Positions 36,831-42,974 of a DNA stretch of 64,000 bases are shown piece by piece. Where the stretch lies: positions 158,995-222,994 of the forward strand of contig NZ_SMBX01000006.1 of the NCBI RefSeq assembly GCF_004342005.1. The letters are read 5' to 3'. The notes under the pieces were generated by a model that had not been told where the DNA came from, made no database searches, and saw only the letters and a list, made by a program, of their open reading frames with translations. How positions within the stretch are numbered: the stretch's first letter is position 1; the number at the start of each line of letters is the position of its first letter. This stretch comes from Paracandidimonas soli (GTDB lineage: Bacteria; Pseudomonadota; Gammaproteobacteria; Burkholderiales; Burkholderiaceae_B). Made by a program: the position numbers and the translations under genes.

Positions 36831-37929
36831 GCTGTTTCCTCCGGTAGACTTTGGATATGTCGCCTGCCACGCAGTGGCCGCGACGGCGTAGAGTGTTTGC
36901 GATGCGGGTGGCGTCAGCGTGGCCGTGGGATGCCTGACTGGTCAGCCCTAGATAGCTGTTCCCGGCCTCGAACAGATTCACGGAAGGCATCGACCGCAGC
37001 CGAGAAACGGCAGCATTGGCAGTCCTGGGGCGTACGGTGCGCCGCCACGGCCGGATCACCTGGCCGACGAAATCAATGCCGTGCTCGATGGGCTGCAGGA
37101 CGGTTTTCGTCGGGTTAATGAACAGGCGCAGGCGCTGCGTCAGGAACTCCTGGATGAGCTCGTATGCCTCCAGCAGGTACGCTGGAGACTCGTGCAACAG
37201 AATGAAGTCATCCACATAGCGCACGTATCTGCAGCGCAGCTGGTGCACCACAAACTGATCCAGGGCGTTGAGGTGGACATTGGCTAGAAACTGACTATCG
37301 AGGTTGCCGATCGGCAGACCATGATCGTCAGGCGCGTTGAACAAGCTCTTGTGGGGCGGCACCAGGTCCAGATTGCCGCGCACGTCGACGTTCGTGCGTG
37401 GGTCGTGGAACAGGATGGTTTCGGCTAGGTCACGCCACCATCCCCGCGGCAGCTTTTCGCAGAGCTGGCCGAATACGATTTCCTTGCTGATGCTGACGAA
37501 AAAGTTACTCAGATCGCACTGCAAGAAAAATGCGCGCTTGCTCCAGTTCTGCGTGATGCTGCGCACGTCGCTCTCCAGGCGCGTAGCAGCATAGAGCGTG
37601 CCTCGGCCAGGGATGCAGGCCGAGCTGCCAGCGACGAAGCCGGCGATAAAGCGGGGCGCGACATGGTTGTAGAGCAGGTGATGAACGACGCGATCACGAT
37701 AATCTGCTGCCCACACCTCCCTTGGGCGCGGCCTGGTGATGACAAAGCAGGTCGATTTCCCGGGCCTGTATCGGCCTGAAATCAGATCCTGGTGCAGCTC
37801 GTACAGGTTGCGCTCCTGGTGCAGCTCGAACGCGATAGCGCTCTTGGTGTTGCGCTTGCGGCGGCGGCAGTCGCGATGGGCTGTCACCACATCGCAGAGT
37901 GCGGGTTGGGTTGAATCTGCGGACGGCAC
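36820..37929 (-). CDS. DGR reverse transcriptase
   Basis: This RT is of the diversity-generating-retroelement clade: ADYRDRVVHHLLYN, ACIPGRGTLYAA, first catalytic Asp in FFLQCDLSNFFVSI (D139), the DGR-specific GLPIGNLDSQFLANVHLN in place of the QGxxxSP of other RTs, and the YVDD box (238-241) in RYVRYVDDFILL. It copies TR RNA into adenine-mutated cDNA. The start is uncertain: homology begins near residue 10, and GTG 37929 (inside the TR 3' end) or GTG 37890 fit; the frame is open to 38193 but that part is TR and spacer. No maturase or endonuclease domain. Confidence 0.95.
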   Translation of the reverse strand: MPSADSTQPALCDVVTAHRDCRRRKRNTKSAIAFELHQERNLYELHQDLISGRYRPGKSTCFVITRPRPREVWAADYRDRVVHHLLYNHVAPRFIAGFVAGSSACIPGRGTLYAATRLESDVRSITQNWSKRAFFLQCDLSNFFVSISKEIVFGQLCEKLPRGWWRDLAETILFHDPRTNVDVRGNLDLVPPHKSLFNAPDDHGLPIGNLDSQFLANVHLNALDQFVVHQLRCRYVRYVDDFILLHESPAYLLEAYELIQEFLTQRLRLFINPTKTVLQPIEHGIDFVGQVIRPWRRTVRPRTANAAVSRLRSMPSVNLFEAGNSYLGLTSQASHGHADATRIANTLRRRGHCVAGDISKVYRRKQHER

Positions 37930-38017
37930 GGACACGGCCTGTGTTGTTCTTGTTGTTGATGTTCTGGTTGCCGTTGTTGAAGGACTGGTACCAAGCGTTG
38001 TGGGCCGAGTACTGCGT
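37914..38017 (-). repeat. DGR template repeat (TR), 104 bp
   Basis: It aligns without gaps to 38594-38697 (VR1) and 40235-40338 (VR2). By hand count, VR1 differs at 10 and VR2 at 12 positions, and every one is an adenine on the coding (minus) strand of TR; 15 of its 32 adenines differ in at least one VR and none of the 72 other bases does. Translated in the VR frame it has nine AAC codons (SFNNGNQNINNKNN). The invariant 3' part is GC-rich (GGCCGTGTCCGTGCCGTCCG). It lies between avd and the RT gene, as in known DGRs. Confidence 0.97.
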
Positions 38018-38189
38018 TTATTCGCGCAAAACACGTCGCCGGACCGAAGGTTATTACCGATCAGTTCGGAAACTGCGCCAGACCTGCCCTGACTGCTGCC
38101 AGCGGTATCTGTGATGCGCATGGCACCGGCCTTGTGAGCCGATGGCGCGACCAGATTCAAGTTGCGTACTGTCGTGACGGCCATGGCGA

Positions 38190-38546
38190 TCACGCTCCTG
38201 ACGCATTGCGTTGTTGGCTACGCCGCCATCCGCCGGCCTGGTTGCCGACCCTCGCGCATACATCGGCCGCACGGGCATACTGCCTGTCAGACAGAATTCC
38301 CTCATCAAGGGATAGTCGGAACAGGATCTCTGCAACGTGCAGCTGCTCCAGCAGCTCGTCGAGGATCTCGATCTTGCGCCGCGCTGCGTTCGCCCTGGCA
38401 ATGAGAACAAGCATCGACAGGCATGCGTCGTTGATGCGCGTGGCGATGCCTCGTTGATGCCTCGGATAGTGCCTGGTCAGGGATGCAGACATACGCAAGA
38501 GATCTTGCGCCAGCTTGTATACGGGTAGGTGGTTGTGGATAGCCAT
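38190..38546 (-). CDS. avd: DGR accessory variability determinant (Avd)
   Basis: This 118-residue helical protein of the Avd four-helix-bundle family shows LPVYKLAQDLLRMSASL, then INDACLSMLVLIARANAARR and ILFRLSLDEGILSDRQYARA, ending GNQAGGWRRS. Avd forms a basic pentameric barrel that binds the RT and template RNA and is required for mutagenic cDNA synthesis. ATG at 38546 begins right before the conserved LPVYK; a GTG at 38564 is an alternative lying inside a hairpin. No clear Shine-Dalgarno. The stop is 172 bp upstream of TR. Confidence 0.93.
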   Translation of the reverse strand: MAIHNHLPVYKLAQDLLRMSASLTRHYPRHQRGIATRINDACLSMLVLIARANAARRKIEILDELLEQLHVAEILFRLSLDEGILSDRQYARAADVCARVGNQAGGWRRSQQRNASGA

Positions 38547-38554
38547 AGCGGTAA

Positions 38555-38571
38555 TCGGCGCCACGCGCCGA
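38555..38571 (-). promoter_or_regulatory. hairpin just downstream of VR1
   Basis: A 7-bp stem TCGGCGC/GCGCCGA with a 3-nt loop lies 10 bp past the variable-protein-1 stop codon. In BPP-1, a hairpin or cruciform at this position after VR promotes retrohoming. It may equally affect avd translation, because it covers the avd leader. Confidence 0.5.
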
Positions 38572-38580
38572 ATAACTAAA

Positions 38581-39177
38581 TTACTGAATGATTAATCTGC
38601 GGACGGCACGGACACGGCCTGTGCTGCTCTTGTCGATGATGCCCTGGTCGCCGTCGCTGAAGGACTGGCACCAAGCGTTGTGGGCCGAGTACTGCGTGCT
38701 TGTCCAGTACCAGGTCTTTTGGAACAGGTGCCGGCAGGTCGCTCGGCATAGCGAGGATTCGGCCTGGGCCATCAGATACCAGTCGGCGAATTGATCACCG
38801 GCATTGGCCTGGTGGATTGCCTGCGCAGCCGGGTGGTCATGCTTGGAATCAACAAGGGCGCGAGTATTGGCCCGGCCGTCCCATATTGATGTCGCTCCAG
38901 GCTCTTCCTTTCCATATGCTCCCCAGGGCTGGTCCCCGATATCCGTGGCCTCGGGGCCGACGATCAGGTGATAGAGGGTGCCGTCGTCTCCGCGCATGAT
39001 GCCTGCGTAGGTGCCGCCCTGCTCGGGCCAGTTCTGGCCCGGCAGGGGAACATTGAGCAGGGCCGGATCCGGACTGGGGTTAAGATCTGGCGGTGGGGGA
39101 GAGATAATGGCCAGCAATTGGCGCAGCAGGTCTTGATCTGCCTCGATGCGTGTGGTGCTTTCGATAACGGTAGTCAT
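38581..39177 (-). CDS. DGR variable protein 1 (DUF1566/C-type-lectin-like)
   Basis: This 198-residue soluble protein has a helical N-terminus and proline linker (ISPPPPDLNPSPDPALLNVP), then a DUF1566-type C-type-lectin fold with TYAGIMRGDDGTLYHLIVGP, WGAYGKEE and TWYWTSTQYSAHNAW, ending VRAVRRLIIQ. The last third is VR1; residues at the mutable codons are N167, C170, S174, D175, D177, G179, I181, D182, S184, S185 and T186. ATG 39177 follows AAGGAG; the longer frame to 39270 lacks one. No signal peptide. It overlaps or abuts the kinase gene. Likely a displayed ligand-binding protein; target unknown. Confidence 0.92.
   Translation of the reverse strand: MTTVIESTTRIEADQDLLRQLLAIISPPPPDLNPSPDPALLNVPLPGQNWPEQGGTYAGIMRGDDGTLYHLIVGPEATDIGDQPWGAYGKEEPGATSIWDGRANTRALVDSKHDHPAAQAIHQANAGDQFADWYLMAQAESSLCRATCRHLFQKTWYWTSTQYSAHNAWCQSFSDGDQGIIDKSSTGRVRAVRRLIIQ
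38594..38697 (-). repeat. DGR variable repeat 1 (VR1)
   Basis: This is the 104-bp counterpart of TR with 10 substitutions, all at TR adenines: nine A to G and one A to T on the coding strand. Identity with TR stops just before the stop codon on the 3' side (after CGCAGATT) and at the STQY codons on the 5' side. Confidence 0.96.
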
Positions 39178-39178
39178 G

Positions 39179-39838
39179 TCACTCTCCTTGTCGTGAGCGT
39201 TCGTCGGTGCGGTCGATGAGAGTGCGCACTGACAGGGACGCCAGGCGCACGATGGAATCGTTGTTTTCAATGGTCGCGTCGGTATGAATCAGGCCGACTT
39301 CCGTTTCTGACTGGTGATCAGCACGCGCAGCGTCAGCGGAATTTCGCTGGATCATCCATACGTCTCCGTCGTAGTGACGGATCAGGTCTGCTTCGTTGGT
39401 GAAGCGGACATCGGTGACGATGATTCGGCGGAATCCGCGGCGCATTGCGTCGTTGATTTTTTCTGCGGCACGGTCCAGCCAGTAGGCTGGGTTTTGGGCG
39501 CGGCGGTACTCGGTGCCCCACCAGCGCATGATTTCCCTCGGGGTCCTGGCGGCGCTGATGTTCTCGCCCCTGGATGACATCAGGCGGATGAAGTCCGCGT
39601 CAGCGCATCGACCGATAGCCAGGCCGATGGTTTTTTGCTCCTTGTCCTCCCTGCTGAAAATGGCAGGATCCACGCCGAAGCTGTGGACGATTTCCGCCCG
39701 GACGGCATCGGCGAATGCCAGCCGATAAAAACTAAATGCTTCGCACAGAATGTCGGCGCAAGTGTCCTTGCCTGCGCCGGCTCTGCCGCAAAGGCCCAGG
39801 ACCATATATGGCCCCTCGTTGTAGGGTGTTGGTTTCAT
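39179..39838 (-). CDS. deoxynucleoside monophosphate kinase-like P-loop protein
   Basis: The 219-residue P-loop kinase has Walker A GLCGRAGAGKDT (residues 15-26), a basic LID-like region and RRIIVTDVRFTNEADLIR near residue 150, as in T4 gp1-type phage dNMP kinases and DUF-class adenylate-kinase relatives. It phosphorylates dNMPs to raise dNTP supply in other phages. ATG 39838 is the first Met before the conserved core. It lies between the two DGR target genes and ends next to the VP1 start, so it shares their transcript. Identification is by motif only. Confidence 0.8.
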   Translation of the reverse strand: MKPTPYNEGPYMVLGLCGRAGAGKDTCADILCEAFSFYRLAFADAVRAEIVHSFGVDPAIFSREDKEQKTIGLAIGRCADADFIRLMSSRGENISAARTPREIMRWWGTEYRRAQNPAYWLDRAAEKINDAMRRGFRRIIVTDVRFTNEADLIRHYDGDVWMIQRNSADAARADHQSETEVGLIHTDATIENNDSIVRLASLSVRTLIDRTDERSRQGE

Positions 39839-39845
39839 TGTTCGC

Positions 39846-40040
39846 TCAATCAATGTCGCCGGCGGCGAGTCGTTTGTGATCGATGGGCGGCGACTTTTTG
39901 CGCTGCTTTTCCAGCGCAATCGCCGTGTTGCGGAGGGCCAGGGCGAGGGCTTTTGACTGCAATGCCGCGGCCAGACTTAGGTTGATGCCCGATACGCGCA
40001 GCGCCTCTATGAGCTGTTCGCGGGTGGCATCGGGCCGCAT
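39846..40040 (-). CDS. small phage protein, 64 residues
   Basis: A basic helical peptide (REQLIEALRVSGINLSLAAA, then KALALALRNTAIALEKQRKK). It starts one base past the stop of the membrane peptide gene and ends 7 bp before the kinase ATG, so it is translationally linked in the leftward operon. Not recognised; no HTH is evident. Confidence 0.6.
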   Translation of the reverse strand: MRPDATREQLIEALRVSGINLSLAAALQSKALALALRNTAIALEKQRKKSPPIDHKRLAAGDID

Positions 40041-40041
40041 G

Positions 40042-40197
40042 TCAGAACCCCACGGCAGCGCCGATGCTCATGACGATGTAGAGCCCGTACAGGACTACAC
40101 CGGCTGCGGCGACAGCGGTTGGGGGGATATCGTCCTTTTCGGACTTGCGCATCGATACCTGGTACCAGATGCGCTGCAGGCGTTTGAGCAGACTCAT
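40042..40197 (-). CDS. small membrane protein, 51 residues
   Basis: ATG 40197, preceded by GGAGGG at 6 nt, encodes a basic N-terminal half (MSLLKRLQRIWYQV) and one C-terminal transmembrane helix (AVAAAGVVLYGLYIVMSIGA). It lies 24 bp after the variable-protein-2 gene in the same operon. The single helix with positive cytoplasmic end could be a superinfection-type or holin-like membrane peptide, but no family is recognised. Confidence 0.7.
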   Translation of the reverse strand: MSLLKRLQRIWYQVSMRKSEKDDIPPTAVAAAGVVLYGLYIVMSIGAAVGF

Positions 40198-40221
40198 GGC
40201 AAGCCCTCCGGAATGACTGAA

Positions 40222-40713
40222 TTACTGAATAATTAATCTGCGGACGGCACGGACACGGCCTGCGTAGCTCTTGTAGTTGATGACCTGGAGGCCGTTGAGG
40301 AAGGACTGGAACCAAGCGCTGTGGGCCGAGTACTGCGTGCTGGACCAGTACCAGTCGTCGGTCTGGAAGAGGTGGGGGACCGTTGCCCAGCACAGCGCGA
40401 GTTCGCGTTGGGAGGGGAGGTAGAACGGGGCGGATTCGTTGCCAGCGTTGAGTTTGGAAATTAGTTCCAGAACATCAAGGTCGGAATCGGATGCCACCAG
40501 TTCCTGTGTGTTCAGGAGGCCATCCCAGCGGGAGGATGCGCCGTTGATGGATTTGCCGTAGCAGCCCCATTCGGAGACATCGGTATCCGTGGCGGGGTCA
40601 TTGGGAACCACCAGGACGTACCGTGTGCCGTCGTCGCCACGCATGATGCCTGCGCTGGTGCCTTCGAGTTCGGGGACGGCCTGTCCGGGGAGATAGATTT
40701 GCGGTGTCTGCAT
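40222..40713 (-). CDS. DGR variable protein 2 (DUF1566/C-type-lectin-like)
   Basis: This 163-residue paralogue of variable protein 1 aligns along its whole length: TSAGIMRGDDGTRYVLVVP, WGCYGKS, SSRWDGLLNTQELV and DWYWSSTQYSAHSAW, ending VRAVRRLIIQ. It lacks the N-terminal helix and proline linker of its partner. VR2 codons give S132, F135, L139, N140, L142, V144, N146, Y147, S149, Y150 and A151. ATG 40713 has AAGGAG upstream. It is the first gene after PL, so it should be the most strongly transcribed when CI is lost. Confidence 0.92.
   Translation of the reverse strand: MQTPQIYLPGQAVPELEGTSAGIMRGDDGTRYVLVVPNDPATDTDVSEWGCYGKSINGASSRWDGLLNTQELVASDSDLDVLELISKLNAGNESAPFYLPSQRELALCWATVPHLFQTDDWYWSSTQYSAHSAWFQSFLNGLQVINYKSYAGRVRAVRRLIIQ
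40235..40338 (-). repeat. DGR variable repeat 2 (VR2)
   Basis: This is the 104-bp counterpart of TR with 12 substitutions, all at TR adenines (coding strand: four A to G, six A to T, two A to C). VR1 and VR2 differ from each other at 13 positions, so they diversified independently from the same template. Confidence 0.96.
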
Positions 40714-40834
40714 GACAGCTCCTTGATGTCAGATCACCACCTGCACCCGGTGTAAGGCCCCGGTTCTATCGAATACCCTGAAGATGTGAATGAAGTGCCA
40801 GGATGCCAACACCTGGCTGCAGGTGATGGTGACT

Positions 40835-40877
40835 ATAGTAGCAAGTCGCTACTATACAGTCAACAGCGAATTGCTAC
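40835..40877 (-). promoter_or_regulatory. leftward early promoter PL with two CI-type operators
   Basis: On the minus strand TTGACT (40858-40863), a 17-bp spacer and TACTAT (40835-40840) form a good promoter. The spacer is filled by the perfect inverted repeat ATAGTAGC-AAGTC-GCTACTAT (40835-40855); a second, weaker site CAGCGAATTGCTAC lies at 40864-40877. The same motif recurs three times between cI and cro. PL would transcribe variable protein 2 through avd, RT and int. Confidence 0.85.
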
Positions 40878-41051
40878 CAATTGGGCGAAATAAGGGTAAA
40901 CCATGGATCTTCGAAGAGAGTCCAGGCCTAACAAGGCTGAGTCTGTGACGTTGGCTGGGCCAAATGGGGGGGAATCGTGGACCCGATCTCGTTGTTTTAA
41001 GTTGTTTTGATCGGGGTTGTGTGGGTTGGAATCGTCGGTATTTAGGTGCGG
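40878..41051. other. region between PL and the cI stop
   Basis: No convincing gene is seen. An inverted repeat CCCGATC/GATCGGG with a 20-nt loop containing two GTTGTTTT-like repeats (40980-41015) may end cI transcription. Confidence 0.35.
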
Positions 41052-41780
41052 CTAAAAGTCTTCGCTACGCCAGACTTTCAATACACGACCGAACACCTCC
41101 ATGTCCATGTCGGACTGGATGATCCAGTCTCTGTATGCTTGATTCTCGGAAATTGCGAGTAGGCCGGTGCCTGGTACGCGTTGTAGTCGCTTGATAAAGC
41201 CTTCATCCCCAACCCGGAAGAAGTAGACAGCATCGAACTCGACGGACTTCACGCCGGCATCAACTATCAGCGGATCCCCTGGATTGAACATCGGGCGCAT
41301 GCTGTCACCAAATCCGGTCACCACACACAGGTTCCGCGCGGAGGTAAACCCTCGGACGTTCTTCTCGAGCCACTCTTTGCTGACGTCTAAGCGCTCAATT
41401 ATTCCCGGCTGATCGCGCAGAATTGTGCCTGTCCCCATAGATCCCCCAGTGTTGTACCGGGTAATCGTAACAATTCCTGTTTTTTTATCCAGTAGGGAAA
41501 GCCCCGGAATTGTCGCTGTTTCGTTTGTTGCGTCAGCGTCCCATAGCTCCGGGTGTGGCAGGTCAATCCAGTACGGATCGTGCCCTAGCGCTCTTGCTAT
41601 CTTGGCTGCTACCGAGTCACCCAGTTTTCTTGGGTTTTTATCCTTGCCGCTCTGAAAGCCCTGGACAATTTGCTCTAAGTACTTCTTGCTGCACTCTGCT
41701 CGTTCTGCCAGTGCGGCCGTGCCTCCGAAAAATCGGATGGCGTACTTGAGGTTGTGCAGGCGAATTTCTCTATTGTCCAT
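41052..41780 (-). CDS. CI-type phage repressor (self-cleaving, LexA/S24 type)
   Basis: This 242-residue repressor has an N-terminal HTH (FGGTAALAERAECSKKYLEQIVQG) and a C-terminal S24 autoprotease/dimerisation domain. The catalytic Ser160 is in TGFGDSMRPMFNPGD and Lys197 in EGFIKRLQR; cleavage should be triggered by RecA, giving SOS induction. ATG 41780 fits the family; an upstream in-frame Met at 41798 would overlap the operator. Its likely operators (GTAGC-N5-GCTAC) flank it on both sides. Confidence 0.93.
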   Translation of the reverse strand: MDNREIRLHNLKYAIRFFGGTAALAERAECSKKYLEQIVQGFQSGKDKNPRKLGDSVAAKIARALGHDPYWIDLPHPELWDADATNETATIPGLSLLDKKTGIVTITRYNTGGSMGTGTILRDQPGIIERLDVSKEWLEKNVRGFTSARNLCVVTGFGDSMRPMFNPGDPLIVDAGVKSVEFDAVYFFRVGDEGFIKRLQRVPGTGLLAISENQAYRDWIIQSDMDMEVFGRVLKVWRSEDF

Positions 41781-41790
41781 ATCTTCTAAT

Positions 41791-41860
41791 AGTAGCAATC
41801 AGCTACTCGCTGGCATACCAGCAATTCGCTGTTGACGGAACGGTAGCGAGTCGCTACCAT
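41791..41860 (+). promoter_or_regulatory. right operator region OR and promoter PR
   Basis: Three operator-like inverted repeats are seen: AGTAGC-AATCA-GCTACT (41791-41807), CAGC-AATTC-GCTG (41819-41831) and GGTAGC-GAGTC-GCTACC (41842-41858). PR reads TTGACG (41832-41837), a 17-bp spacer, TACCAT (41855-41860), with the third operator between -35 and -10, as at PL. Lambda-like layout of three right and two left operators. Confidence 0.88.
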
Positions 41861-41867
41861 AGGTGGC

Positions 41868-42068
41868 ATGAGCACATTGTCCGACCTTTATTCCAAAGAG
41901 GGACCTTCTCTCTTTATCAGGCTCCACGAGGCTACTGGAGCGAACCCGAAATACCTCTACCAAATAGCGGTGGGTATTCGACGGCCTTCGCCCGACATGG
42001 CCCGTCGCTTAATTAAGGCTGAGCCGTCATTGACGCTCGATGGGCTCTTATTCGAAGGGCGTTCCTAA
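41868..42068 (+). CDS. cro: Cro-like repressor
   Basis: This 66-residue single-domain HTH protein has FIRLHEATGANPKYLYQIAVG (helix-turn-helix, about residues 16-36), followed by RRPSPDMARRLIKAEP, like YdaS/Cro proteins. It is the first gene from PR, opposite cI, where Cro is expected. The ATG is 7 bp from the -10, so the leader is very short or absent. Confidence 0.88.
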   Translation: MSTLSDLYSKEGPSLFIRLHEATGANPKYLYQIAVGIRRPSPDMARRLIKAEPSLTLDGLLFEGRS

Positions 42069-42250
42069 TGGCAGATTCCTACCGTCTGGGGCGGTTCTTC
42101 GTTTTTATTTTGATAGTCCTCCAAGTCAAGCGACTGGAAGACGGAGCAAAGCAGGTCATCGGAAACATGATTTCTTCCAGTGATCTGCATGCAGATTTCA
42201 GCGGCTTTGCGCATTAAGCGTTCTGTCCGTGTGGTGGTTGCGGGGGTCAT
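42065..42250 (-). CDS. hypothetical protein antisense to the PR leader region
   Basis: A 61-residue frame on the minus strand (ERLMRKAAEICMQITGRNHV, SDDLLCSVFQSLDLEDY) with AAGGAG 7 nt before the ATG at 42250 and an acidic, helical make-up that looks like real protein. It lies between cro and the cII-like gene, opposite to them and overlapping the cro stop by 4 bp. Function unknown; it might be expressed in the lysogen. Confidence 0.6.
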   Translation of the reverse strand: MTPATTTRTERLMRKAAEICMQITGRNHVSDDLLCSVFQSLDLEDYQNKNEEPPQTVGICH

Positions 42251-42355
42251 AGGTTGGCTCCTTGTTTGGCGGAGATGGCTGAGGGGCCATCGATGTCAGC
42301 AGTGTGCGCCGATGCATACGCATTGGCACGCAGCGTTTTTTGCAGAGGGTTGCAG

Positions 42356-42673
42356 ATGATTGATTCGTCGAATTCAGTTCCAACAAAACCCCGGCTCACG
42401 GTCGAGCGTGTCCTGCGTGACGCGCTGACCGACCCGCGCCGACGGGACGCCATCAGCACGGCCGCTGGATGGAAAGATGCGTCCAGCGCCAGCAGTAGGG
42501 TGCTATCCGGTCAGCAAGGACTCCAGCTCGACCGACTAGATGCTGTGCTGCTAGCGGCCGGCCTGACCGTCGTGACGCCCGGTTATCTGGACTGGCTGTC
42601 CAAAGGTGCCGTGATGGGCGCGAACTGCTGGTGCGAACGAAATTCCATGGGTGCGTGCGGTGCGAACTGGTGA
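42356..42673 (+). CDS. CII-like phage regulator
   Basis: A 105-residue protein starting at ATG 42356 with GAGGG upstream; the helical core TVERVLRDALTDPRRRDAISTAAGWKDASSASSRVLSGQQG (in part) followed by LDRLDAVLLAAGLTVV matches the layout of lambda CII (a HTH and position after cro). It would activate lysogenic promoters. Sequence similarity is only suggestive. Confidence 0.6.
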   Translation: MIDSSNSVPTKPRLTVERVLRDALTDPRRRDAISTAAGWKDASSASSRVLSGQQGLQLDRLDAVLLAAGLTVVTPGYLDWLSKGAVMGANCWCERNSMGACGANW

Positions 42674-42974
42674 ACGGCATATAGAGCGTCGGTCTCCTGG
42701 GAGGCCGATCGGAGAAGTCGCGGAATCCATCCTTGAGGCGCTGCGTGAGCATCCGCGCACGGTGAGGCAATTGGCGCTTAAGCTGAAGTGCGCAGTCCCT
42801 GTCGTGGATGAGTCATGCCGGCGCCTACGTGCCGCAGAACGCATCAAGGTTGCCGAGCTGGTGCGCGTCGAGGGGTCGAACCGAAGAGTTGCGGTCTACC
42901 AGATAGCAGAGGATGGCAGCGATGCAATTCCTGCCCCATCCCTACTTTTCGGGGGGCGGCATGGCAGACGATAA
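42651..42974 (+). CDS. winged-helix DNA-binding protein (early region)
   Basis: This 107-residue basic protein shows IGEVAESILEALREHPRTV, then RQLALKLKCAVPVVDESCRR and LRAAERIKVAELVR, ending in a strand pair, the pattern of a winged helix. The start is a GTG at 42651, overlapping the cII-like end by 23 bp. Its end overlaps the primase start by 14 bp. Possibly a replication-initiation helper like an O-type N-terminus; not recognised further. Confidence 0.65.
   Translation: MRAVRTGERHIERRSPGRPIGEVAESILEALREHPRTVRQLALKLKCAVPVVDESCRRLRAAERIKVAELVRVEGSNRRVAVYQIAEDGSDAIPAPSLLFGGRHGRR

Noticed and set aside
38018..38193. N-terminal extension of the RT frame to 38193
   Set aside because: It would translate the TR and spacer and has no RT similarity; TRs are non-coding.
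38581..39270. Longer start at 39270 for variable protein 1
   Set aside because: ATG 39177 has a strong AAGGAG; the extra residues overlap the kinase gene end and look like shadow sequence.
37914..40338. TR/VR copies as ordinary dispersed repeats or IS ends
   Set aside because: Differences are confined to template adenines and the copies end target genes beside RT and avd, which fits only a DGR.
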